Assembly (NCBI RefSeq): GCF_048984525.1
Contig: NZ_JBMGJC010000007.1
Span: forward strand, 124,001-188,000
Source of the DNA: Syntrophopropionicum propionicicum_A
GTDB taxonomy: Bacteria; Bacillota; Desulfotomaculia; Desulfotomaculales; Pelotomaculaceae
Direction of reading: 5' to 3'
Length of the DNA: 64,000 nucleotides
Shown here: positions 15,943 to 23,372 of the stretch, piece after piece
How the letters are laid out: every line of letters begins with the position of its first letter
How positions within the stretch are numbered: the stretch's first letter is position 1
Position numbers and translations under genes: made by a program
Notes under the pieces: generated by a model
Seen by the model: only the letters and a program-made list of their open reading frames with translations
The model's database searches: none
What the model was told of the DNA's origin: nothing

Positions 15943-17232
15943 TCAGTGGAGATAGCGAAGCAGCAGGTATGCCATGGAAATAGCGACCGACATCAGCATC
16001 ATCGGAAAGGCTATTTTAATAAAGTTAACAAAAGTTATAAGGAATCCCCTTTTCTCCGCCAGGCCTGCTACCACCACATTGGCCGAAGCCCCGATAAGGC
16101 TCCCGTTGCCGCCAAGGCAGGCTCCCAGAGAAAGGGACCACCACAGGGGTTCCAGGTCTGGTATTCCCCCAATACGGCCCATGTCCTGGATCAGCGGGAT
16201 CATCGTCGCTACAAACGGTATATTATCCACAAAGGCCGAAGCTATAGCTGACAGCCACAAAATAAGTATTCCGGTGGAGACCATAGCCCCGCCTGTTATT
16301 TCCAGTGACTTTCTCGCTATATATTCGATTACTCCCACCTCATCCAGCGCGCCGACCACGACAAACAGCCCGGCGAAGAAGAAGATAACCGTCCATTCCA
16401 CCGCGCCGAGGGCTTTTTCAGGATTATCCCGCGTCAAAAGCAGCAGCAAAGCCGCGCCCGAAAGAGCGATTGTGGCGGATTCCAGGTGCAGAAACTGGTG
16501 CAATATGAAACCCAGGATGGTAAGTCCGATAACCAGGAGAGACTTTTTGAGCAGGACAGGATCTTTAATTTCCTTCCTCTCGTCCAGGTCCATAATATTC
16601 TTTTGCAGTTCCGGTGTTGTCACCAGCTGTTTTTTGTATAGCAGCTTCAGCCAGATTATGTTGGCGAAATAAATCACTATAATGACCGGGGTAAGCGCGA
16701 TTACAAAATCTAAGAAACCCAGCCCGGCAGCGCTGCCGATCATAATATTAGGCGGGTCGCCAATCAGAGTTGCTGTCCCGCCAATATTTGAAGCGATAAT
16801 TTCAGCATACAGGTAAGGGAGCGGATTTATTTTCAACTGACGGGTAATGGCAAAGGTTACGGGGACTATCAGCAGAACAGTGGTCACATTGTCGAGGAAG
16901 GCTGATAACACAGCGGTGACGGCAGCCAGCGCCATCATGATCCGGACCGGCTCCCCCTTCACGAATTTGGCTGACATTATCGCCAAATACTCAAAAACAC
17001 CGGTTTGGCGGGTTATTCCAACTATGACCATCATACCGATGAGGAGGCCGATGGTGTTGAAGTCGATGGCCATGACAGCCCTCTCCTGCGTGATAATCCC
17101 TGCCATCAGGATCAGCATTGCACCGCAAAGCGCCACTATGGTACGGTGAATTTTATCTGCGATTAACAACAGGTAAGTCCCCAGGAAAATCACGCAGGCA
17201 AAGGAAACCTGATATGTCTCCGGCACTTTCAC
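15943..17232 (-). CDS. ArsB/NhaD-family (ion transporter superfamily) permease
   Basis: A 429-residue membrane protein with about eleven hydrophobic segments. Family motifs are DNVTTVLLIVPVTFAI, GGTATLIGDPPNIMIGSA and FVDNIPFVATMIPLIQDMG; the two DN-containing motifs form the inverted-repeat core. The start is GTG 17232 with GGGG just upstream. Members exchange Na+ for H+, extrude arsenite or carry di/tricarboxylates; the GDPPN motif alone does not decide. The CPA1 antiporter and USP next door favour an ion or pH role. It is about 70% similar by eye to the gene at 19803. Confidence 0.85.
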   Translation of the reverse strand: MKVPETYQVSFACVIFLGTYLLLIADKIHRTIVALCGAMLILMAGIITQERAVMAIDFNTIGLLIGMMVIVGITRQTGVFEYLAIMSAKFVKGEPVRIMMALAAVTAVLSAFLDNVTTVLLIVPVTFAITRQLKINPLPYLYAEIIASNIGGTATLIGDPPNIMIGSAAGLGFLDFVIALTPVIIVIYFANIIWLKLLYKKQLVTTPELQKNIMDLDERKEIKDPVLLKKSLLVIGLTILGFILHQFLHLESATIALSGAALLLLLTRDNPEKALGAVEWTVIFFFAGLFVVVGALDEVGVIEYIARKSLEITGGAMVSTGILILWLSAIASAFVDNIPFVATMIPLIQDMGRIGGIPDLEPLWWSLSLGACLGGNGSLIGASANVVVAGLAEKRGFLITFVNFIKIAFPMMLMSVAISMAYLLLRYLH

Positions 17233-17510
17233 TTTCCCCTTTTAAAAATACTGTTGAATACTGTATTTTTTTCAACCTTCGATACACAATATATCTTATC
17301 CCTCTTCCAACTAACTGACAAGGATTTCTGAAATAATGTTTACTATATATAAATATTAAGTTTTTTAATCGACCTTCGTTAAGCTGAATACATCATTAGA
17401 ATCCAGGCAATATATGCCTGGTAAGCTTTTTTAAGGTATAATTATTAAAAAGCCGCTAAGAGATAATTATTCTGGTACATATATAAAAAACAAGGGGCGT
17501 AGTCGAACAG

Positions 17511-19073
17511 ATGGTTATCCATAACATACAGTTAGTTTTTATTCTTTTAGCACTTTCCGTTGGCGTAACAGCACTGGCTAAAAGGCTAAACAAACCGTAC
17601 CCCATAGCCCTGGTTACCATCGGGGCGGTAGTCGGGCTGATGCCGGTTGAGGGGGTCCTTGAAGAAGTAAGGAATTTTTTTGCTTCAGATGAAGTCTTCC
17701 GCACAGCTGTTATTTCCATTTTTCTGCCGGCGCTGCTCGGTGAAGCTTCCCTGAAACTCTCCTATACAGATATCAGCAAGAACCGCCGGCCGATAATACT
17801 GCTGGCTTTTCTGGGCACTTTGATTGCCTTCGCGGTAACAGGCGGCCTTTCTCATTTTGCTTTGGGTCTTCCCCTCCAGACAGCGCTGGTCTTTGGCGCT
17901 TTAATGGCGGCGACTGACCCGGTAAGCGTCATTTCGATATTTAAAAACCTTGGCGTCAACCGCCGCCTGGCAGTAATCATGGAAGGCGAAAGCCTGGTCA
18001 ATGACGGCATCTCGGTTGTGCTTTTCAAGCTGTCCGTTTACTCCCTTGCTTATATCTTCTCATTGGGCCTGTGGGGCGCCGCCGCCGGGGTGGCGATGTT
18101 CTTTAAAGTAGTGGTCGGAGGCACGCTGGTGGGCCTTTCCCTCGGCTTTTTAATATCGCAGATCGGCCGCTATTTTGATGATTACCCCCTGGAAAACGCG
18201 TTTTCAGTGGTCCTTTTTTTTGGCGCCTACATTATCGCGGAACAAATCGAGGTCTCCGGCGTCATCGCAGTGGTGGCGGCCGGGCTGGTACTGGGCAATT
18301 ACGGCAAGGATATCGGGATGTCCCCCACCACCAGGTTCAGCATCTCCGTTTTTTGGGACACCATTGTGCTGGCCGCCAATTCCCTGGTCTTCATCCTGGT
18401 CGGCCTGGAAATATCCCACATCACTATCGCTGAACACATATTTCAAATACCGGTGGCGTTTGTCCTGGTGTTGATCGGCCGGGCAGCGGCCGTCTATGTA
18501 TCAACACTGGGATATAAACTGCCAAAATCATACAAGCACATTATTAACTGGGGCGGGCTGAAGGGTTCACTTTCCCTGGCCCTGGCCTTGAGCCTGCCCC
18601 TGGATTTTGCCGGCCGGGAAACAATAATCACCCTTACCTTAAGTGTCGTGTTCTTCTCCCTGTTTATACAGGGGTTGTCCGTTTCCCCGCTGATACGCGC
18701 CCTGGGTCTCCAGAAAACCGTGAGCGGATTAAAAGAGTATGAACAGTTATTATTCGAATTGCAGCAAGCCGCCGCGGCAGGGGATGAACTCATCCGCCTG
18801 TATAAAGAGGGTCAGGTTTCCCCCCAGATTTTTGATAAAATTGAGAAGGAAAATGCGGAAAGGTTCCTGGCGGTTAACCACAGGTTAAGCGCCCTTTATG
18901 ACAAATACCCGGAACTTCTTCAGGAACAGGAGTTCAACGCGCGTAAAAAGCTCCTCTATGCTGAACACTTGTCCATAGAGAAGCTTTTATCGGAAGGTGT
19001 TTTAAGCGAGGAGACAGGGAGCGAGAGAAAACACCTGGTCATGGAACAGATGGAGTCATATGAAAAAAACTAG
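17511..19073 (+). CDS. CPA1-family Na+/H+ antiporter (NhaP-like)
   Basis: A 520-residue protein. About 400 residues form a 12-helix CPA1 antiporter core, with the ion-site motifs ALMAATDPVSVISIFK (residues 137-152) and EGESLVNDGISVVLFK (165-180). A 110-residue cytoplasmic tail is charged and helical. It exchanges Na+ (or K+) for H+ across the membrane. ATG 17511 has GGGGCG about ten bases upstream. It lies divergently from one ArsB/NhaD gene and ends 11 bases from the convergent USP gene, inside a monovalent-cation block. Confidence 0.9.
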   Translation: MVIHNIQLVFILLALSVGVTALAKRLNKPYPIALVTIGAVVGLMPVEGVLEEVRNFFASDEVFRTAVISIFLPALLGEASLKLSYTDISKNRRPIILLAFLGTLIAFAVTGGLSHFALGLPLQTALVFGALMAATDPVSVISIFKNLGVNRRLAVIMEGESLVNDGISVVLFKLSVYSLAYIFSLGLWGAAAGVAMFFKVVVGGTLVGLSLGFLISQIGRYFDDYPLENAFSVVLFFGAYIIAEQIEVSGVIAVVAAGLVLGNYGKDIGMSPTTRFSISVFWDTIVLAANSLVFILVGLEISHITIAEHIFQIPVAFVLVLIGRAAAVYVSTLGYKLPKSYKHIINWGGLKGSLSLALALSLPLDFAGRETIITLTLSVVFFSLFIQGLSVSPLIRALGLQKTVSGLKEYEQLLFELQQAAAAGDELIRLYKEGQVSPQIFDKIEKENAERFLAVNHRLSALYDKYPELLQEQEFNARKKLLYAEHLSIEKLLSEGVLSEETGSERKHLVMEQMESYEKN

Positions 19074-19084
19074 GATTTCACTGA

Positions 19085-19522
19085 TTAATCTTTTGTGATC
19101 AGGACCGGGCACCTGGCATTCTGTGTTACATAGTTGGATACGCTCCCCAGACCTAACATGATTCCTTCAATAAAGCCCCGGTTGCGTGAGCCTATGGCAA
19201 TCAGGTCTATTTTTTCTTTTTCGGCAAAACGGACGATAGCAGCACCGGGGCTGTCTTTTACAATAACAGTCTGGACCCGCACACCCTGGTTTTTAACCTT
19301 TTCCTCAGCCTCTTGCAGCTCACTCTTAAAATAGTCGAGGCTCTTGTACTCCAAATCCTTCAGCATATCCTGGTCTGCTACTGATGTTACTATTCCAGGC
19401 ATTTTGACGGAGGTAAAGATATAAATTTCAGCATCGCAGTTTTTTGCTATTTCCGCTGCGATCTCCAGGGCTTTATGGGACTTTTTGCCACTGTCATATG
19501 CCACAAGAATTTTTTTAATCAA
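19085..19522 (-). CDS. Universal stress protein (UspA family)
   Basis: A 145-residue single-domain USP. It starts KKILVAYDSGKKSHKALE and ends with the ATP-binding signature GSRNRGFIEGIMLGLGSVS, matching G-x2-G-x9-G-S. Probably cytoplasmic, binding ATP. Placed between ion antiporters, it may tune membrane transport under stress, as USP domains do in some transporters; that link is inferred. A ribosome site GGAGG lies upstream of ATG 19522. Confidence 0.9.
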   Translation of the reverse strand: MIKKILVAYDSGKKSHKALEIAAEIAKNCDAEIYIFTSVKMPGIVTSVADQDMLKDLEYKSLDYFKSELQEAEEKVKNQGVRVQTVIVKDSPGAAIVRFAEKEKIDLIAIGSRNRGFIEGIMLGLGSVSNYVTQNARCPVLITKD

Positions 19523-19671
19523 TTAAAAATACCTCCTCCCAATTAATAATTCTTCTAACAGCGGCAAATTATTCCTGCTTATTAAAAAATATGAGCCCTT
19601 AAAAATCTTGTCCGGTGCCGGGTGTTATGTTAAAGTAATATAGATAATCTTTATAAAGATGTTTCCGGGTT

Positions 19672-19752
19672 GAGCGAACTTTTTCAGGTTCGTTTTCAAG
19701 GTAAACAGGCTTCTGGGGTGGGAAGTCATGCTAATGACGTCCCACTTTTTTA
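19672..19752 (+). ncRNA. Candidate structured leader RNA, copy 2, with terminator
   Basis: It reads GAGCGAACTTTTTCAGGTTCG, then TTTTCAAGGTAAACAGGCTT and CTGGGGTGGGAAGTCA (the latter two shared almost base for base with 12681-12770). It ends in a perfect terminator: GTGGGA-A-GTCAT with ATGAC-G-TCCCAC and six T. It lies 50 bases upstream of the ArsB/NhaD gene, so it is a likely attenuator of that gene. Confidence 0.7.
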
Positions 19753-19802
19753 ATGCAAAAAAGTATTATTGTAAATGATAGTAATGATGCTGCCGGTTTA
19801 AA

Positions 19803-21236
19803 ATGTCAGTAAAACGCGCAACCGGTTTCAACGGGGTGAAATTTTTGATTGAACAGTACCAGGTGATAATAGCGACCTCAGTTTTTCTGATTACTTATGT
19901 AGTAATAGTATCTGAAAAAATTCACCGGACAGTTGCGGCCCTGGTCGGGGCAGCCCTGGTGGTATTAACGGGAATCATCAACCCGGAAAGAGCTGTAGAG
20001 GCCATTGACTTCAATACTATCGGCCTGCTGGTCGGCATGATGATCATTGTGGGCATCACCAGGCACACCGGTGTATTTGAATTTCTGGCAATTAAAGCTG
20101 CCAAAAGTTCGAAAGGCGAGCCGCTGAGGATCATTGCCGCCCTGTCCCTGGTCACAGCAGTACTGTCGGCGTTATTAGACAATGTCACCACTGTCCTGTT
20201 AATTGTGCCTGTCACTTTTGCCATCGCCAGGCAGCTGAAAATTACGCCGCTGCCGTTCCTGATCGCCGAGATCATTGCCTCCAACATTGGTGGCACCGCC
20301 ACACTCATAGGCGACCCGCCGAACATCATGATCGGCAGCGCCACCGCTCTCGGGTTCATGGACTTCGTGTTTAACCTGACACCGATAGTGGTTGTAGTAT
20401 ACGTTTTGACAATCCCATTGCTCCAGCTCATCTACAAGAACCAGCTGTCGGCGAAAGAGGAACTTCAGGCGAATATCATGCGGCTGGATGAGAGTGAAGA
20501 GCTAAAGGACCCTGTCCTGCTGCGTAAAAGCCTCCTGGTGCTCGCCCTGACCATTTTAGGCTTCGCCCTGCACCAGTATGTCCACCTCGAGTCGTCGGTG
20601 ATTGCCCTGTCAGGGGCAACGCTTTTGCTTTTGATCACAAAGGAGGACCCTGAACACGCTCTGCAGATCGTGGAATGGCCTGTGATTTTTTTCTTTATCG
20701 GGCTTTTTGTGGTGGTTGGAGCATTAGAAGAGGTAGGCGTGATAGAGGCGGTGGCCAGGTGGGCACTGGAAATAACCGGCGGGGACGTGCTCCCGACAGG
20801 CATACTGATCCTCTGGCTGTCCGCTGTTGCTTCTTCATTTGTTGACAACATCCCGTTCGTCGCCACCATGATCCCGCTGATCCAGGATATGGGCAGGCTT
20901 GGCGGCATCACCGACCTTAACTTTTTGTGGTGGTCTTTGTCCCTGGGGGCCTGCCTGGGCGGCAACGGGACCATAATAGGCGCCTCAGCCAATGTCGTGG
21001 TAATCGGCATGGCTGAAAAAAGAGGCCAGTATATAGGCTTCATGGACTTTTTCAAGATAGCCTTTCCCCTGATGCTGCTGTCCATCGTGATATCGTCCGG
21101 TTATCTTTTTTTCTGGTATGTTTTCCACACCCAGACCGCGATGCTTGTTACATTTGGCACCGGGATAATCCTGGCGCTGCTGTTAAGGCCGGTAACCGGT
21201 ATGCTGCTGAGAAAGAAACAGCGGGAAGGGCTTTAG
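19803..21236 (+). CDS. ArsB/NhaD-family (ion transporter superfamily) permease, paralogue
   Basis: A 477-residue membrane protein with the same motifs as the gene at 15943: DNVTTVLLIVPVTFAIARQL, GDPPNIMIGSA and FVDNIPFVATMIPLIQDMG. It has an extra C-terminal helix (MLVTFGTGIILALLLRPV) and a basic tail. It probably transports Na+ against H+ or an organic/metal anion. It lies behind a candidate structured leader with a terminator, suggesting ligand- or ion-responsive control, and ends 22 bases from the convergent ktrA. Confidence 0.85.
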   Translation: MSVKRATGFNGVKFLIEQYQVIIATSVFLITYVVIVSEKIHRTVAALVGAALVVLTGIINPERAVEAIDFNTIGLLVGMMIIVGITRHTGVFEFLAIKAAKSSKGEPLRIIAALSLVTAVLSALLDNVTTVLLIVPVTFAIARQLKITPLPFLIAEIIASNIGGTATLIGDPPNIMIGSATALGFMDFVFNLTPIVVVVYVLTIPLLQLIYKNQLSAKEELQANIMRLDESEELKDPVLLRKSLLVLALTILGFALHQYVHLESSVIALSGATLLLLITKEDPEHALQIVEWPVIFFFIGLFVVVGALEEVGVIEAVARWALEITGGDVLPTGILILWLSAVASSFVDNIPFVATMIPLIQDMGRLGGITDLNFLWWSLSLGACLGGNGTIIGASANVVVIGMAEKRGQYIGFMDFFKIAFPLMLLSIVISSGYLFFWYVFHTQTAMLVTFGTGIILALLLRPVTGMLLRKKQREGL

Positions 21237-21258
21237 TTGAAGGTTTATGACCCTACTC

Positions 21259-21906
21259 CTACTTCTCTTCCAGGTCTCTTAACTTATCGTTGCGGCCTAC
21301 TATCACCAGTACGTCCCCATCCAGCACCATCTGCTTGGCGCCGGGGGATATAATAACATCATTACCCCGCCGTATGGCCAACACTGTTACTCCGTGTTTC
21401 ACCCTTAATGCTCCTTCAGCCAGCGTTTTTCCGGCGAAATCATCCGGCGCCATCAGCTCGATAATGCTGTAATCGGGCGAAAGGTTGATCTGGTCCATAA
21501 TATTTTTTGAGACAAGGGCCTGGGCCACCCGGACACCCATATCCCGCTCGGGAAAAACCACCTTGTCGGCGCCGACCCTTTCCAGGACCTTCCCGTGCAG
21601 TTCGGTTACAGCTTTGGACACCACTTTTTTAACTCCCAAATCCTTGAGCATCACAGTAACCAGGATGTTACTCTGAATGTCCTGGCCGATGGCCACGACC
21701 ACCACGTCAAAATTGCGGATACCGAGCGCTTTGAGCGCCTGCTCGTCCATGGCGTCCACCTGGACCGCGTGAGTAACCCTGTCCATGATGTTGTTGACTT
21801 TTTCCTCGTTTGTGTCGACCGCCAGGACGTCGTAGCCCATCCTGGTAAGTGTCATGGCCAGGCTTGTCCCGAAACGCCCCAGGCCGATTACGGCAAACTG
21901 TTTCAT
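21259..21906 (-). CDS. ktrA: KtrA/TrkA-family potassium channel regulatory subunit
   Basis: A 215-residue cytoplasmic protein. The N-terminal RCK_N Rossmann domain (MKQFAVIGLGRFGTSLAMTL) binds ATP/ADP or NAD. A C-terminal RCK_C domain of about 80 residues (IIELMAPDDFAGKTLAEGAL onward) is the domain that binds c-di-AMP in Firmicute homologues. The ATG at 21906 is chosen because upstream in-frame codons precede the conserved domain start. It would gate the KtrB proteins encoded at 3129-5946, so c-di-AMP could act both on RNA and on protein. Confidence 0.92.
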   Translation of the reverse strand: MKQFAVIGLGRFGTSLAMTLTRMGYDVLAVDTNEEKVNNIMDRVTHAVQVDAMDEQALKALGIRNFDVVVVAIGQDIQSNILVTVMLKDLGVKKVVSKAVTELHGKVLERVGADKVVFPERDMGVRVAQALVSKNIMDQINLSPDYSIIELMAPDDFAGKTLAEGALRVKHGVTVLAIRRGNDVIISPGAKQMVLDGDVLVIVGRNDKLRDLEEK

Positions 21907-22030
21907 TTTCCCAACCACCCATACTTTTTCTAAATTAAATTTGTGTATATACTGCTCGTCATCCTTTAAATAATATGTAAAAAACAAAGCCAAAGTAAAC
22001 TATATACTTATAGTAAATGCAAGTAAAGAT

Positions 22031-22357
22031 TTACCGGGTAATGCAGATCATTTCTTTATCCTTAATCAGTTTTCCTTCTTTTACAAGCTCATCGGCCACA
22101 ACGCTGAATGTTATAAACTCCCTTATACCCGCCCGTTCCATCACTTTTCTAATATCCCTGGCGCTGCCGTATTCTTTAACGGCTTCATATAAAGATTCTT
22201 TTTTACCATCAATAAATTTTTTAAGCTCTTCGTCCAGCTTGCTTGTCCGGAATATGGTGTCATTACTTCTTATCAGATAACCAAGTTTTATAAATTCCTC
22301 GACGGAAGTACCGTCCTGTTCTGAAAACAGCAGCAATCTGAACAGCTCTTCGTCCAT
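22031..22357 (-). CDS. Hypothetical protein, helical, 108 residues
   Basis: A soluble, charged protein of unknown family. It opens MDEELFRLLLFSEQDGTSVE and has a pattern consistent with a winged-helix-like fold, for example RKVMERAGIREFITFSVVADELVKEG, described here only as alternating helix and strand. Ribosome site GGGGAGG lies seven bases before ATG 22357. A perfect inverted repeat (AACAATTAAC with GTTAATTGTT) lies upstream at 22380-22405 and may be its own operator. Confidence 0.65.
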   Translation of the reverse strand: MDEELFRLLLFSEQDGTSVEEFIKLGYLIRSNDTIFRTSKLDEELKKFIDGKKESLYEAVKEYGSARDIRKVMERAGIREFITFSVVADELVKEGKLIKDKEMICITR

Positions 22358-22379
22358 CTTTTAACCTCCCCTCTGACAT

Positions 22380-22405
22380 TAACAATTAACTAATTGGTTA
22401 ATTGT
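22380..22405. promoter_or_regulatory. Palindrome between divergent genes, possible operator
   Basis: AACAATTAAC and GTTAATTGTT surround TAATTG as a perfect inverted repeat. It lies between the minus-strand hypothetical gene and the plus-strand LiaF-like gene, the classic position of an operator for divergent promoters. Confidence 0.5.
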
Positions 22406-22489
22406 TCTCTGTAAATATTCTAGCTAGAGTAATAAGATTATATTCTCAGGAAATAATTTAAGATATAATTTTCTCGGCGAGGTGATATC

Positions 22490-23011
22490 TTGAGATTTTC
22501 AGGCGAATACTTTATCGGCGTTATACTGATTGTATTGGGAGTGCTGCTGCTCGTACGCCACCTGTTTAACCTTAACATACCCGTCTTCAGAGTCCTGCTG
22601 GGCGCAATCTTCATTCTTATAGGAATCTCGATAGCATTTGGCGGCTTCCGGGGAAAAAGCACGGATATAATTTTCAGCAGCCATAATATAGAAGTAGCTG
22701 CCCCGGAAAGAGAATACAATTTTATCTTCAGTAACGGTGTTGTGGATTTTTCTAAGGTTCCGCCGCCTGATAATATTCAAAATGTGAAGGTAAACACTAT
22801 CTTCTCAGACGGCACTATCATAATCAACCCGCAAACCCCCGTCTTGATAAAAACCAACGCGGCGTTTGCCAGCGCCAATATGCCCGGCGGGAATTCAATA
22901 ACATTTGGGAACTACAATTATAAAACAAAAAGCGTTTTACCCGGGTCAAATTATCTTGAGATTGAAGCATCCGTGGTTTTTGGCAAGCTGTCGGTAATTG
23001 AAAGGCCTTAA
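22490..23011 (+). CDS. LiaF-like transmembrane protein
   Basis: A 173-residue protein with two N-terminal hydrophobic segments (about residues 8-26 and 31-50) and a beta-rich C-terminal domain ending in VVFGKLSVIERP, matching LiaF/VraT-type C-terminal domains. Family members modulate cell-envelope stress two-component systems; no such system is adjacent here. The start is TTG 22490 with GAGGTG six bases upstream. It converges on the metal repressor gene with a 4-base overlap. Confidence 0.75.
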   Translation: MRFSGEYFIGVILIVLGVLLLVRHLFNLNIPVFRVLLGAIFILIGISIAFGGFRGKSTDIIFSSHNIEVAAPEREYNFIFSNGVVDFSKVPPPDNIQNVKVNTIFSDGTIIINPQTPVLIKTNAAFASANMPGGNSITFGNYNYKTKSVLPGSNYLEIEASVVFGKLSVIERP

Positions 23012-23370
23012 ATCCTACCCTCTTCAAGATATTTTAAGGCGCTGTCAATAAGCGCGCCCAGGTTTTTATCTCCAAGTGAATAATATACAAACTTGCCCTC
23101 CTTGCGCTGCCTGGCCAACCCCATATTCCGCAAGAGCCTCAGGTGATGGGAAGCGGTGGCGACATTGGTGCCCAGAATACAGGCGACGTCGCACACACAG
23201 AGTTCCTCCCTGGAAAGGGCATAAACTATTTTGATCCTGGTGTCGTCAGCCAGCGCTTTGAACAAGCGGGACATCCCCGCCGTCACTTCAACCTCTCCCC
23301 TCAGCCTGGCGACCTTTTCCCGGTCAAAGCAAAATACTTCGCAGCAGTCATTTACCTTGCCTGGCGACAA
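23008..23370 (-). CDS. ArsR/SmtB-family metal-responsive repressor (CadC-like)
   Basis: A 120-residue winged-helix repressor with ELCVCDVACILG, the CxC of the alpha-3/alpha-N metal site of CadC-type Cd/Pb/Zn sensors. An N-terminal extension with NDCCEVFC can supply further thiolate ligands. The recognition helix is ATASHHLRLLRNMGL. TTG start at 23370 with GGGAGG eight bases upstream. It lies directly after the P-type ATPase and would repress it via the palindrome at 25595-25623. Metal binding should release it. Confidence 0.9.
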   Translation of the reverse strand: MSPGKVNDCCEVFCFDREKVARLRGEVEVTAGMSRLFKALADDTRIKIVYALSREELCVCDVACILGTNVATASHHLRLLRNMGLARQRKEGKFVYYSLGDKNLGALIDSALKYLEEGRI

Positions 23371-23372
23371 AA

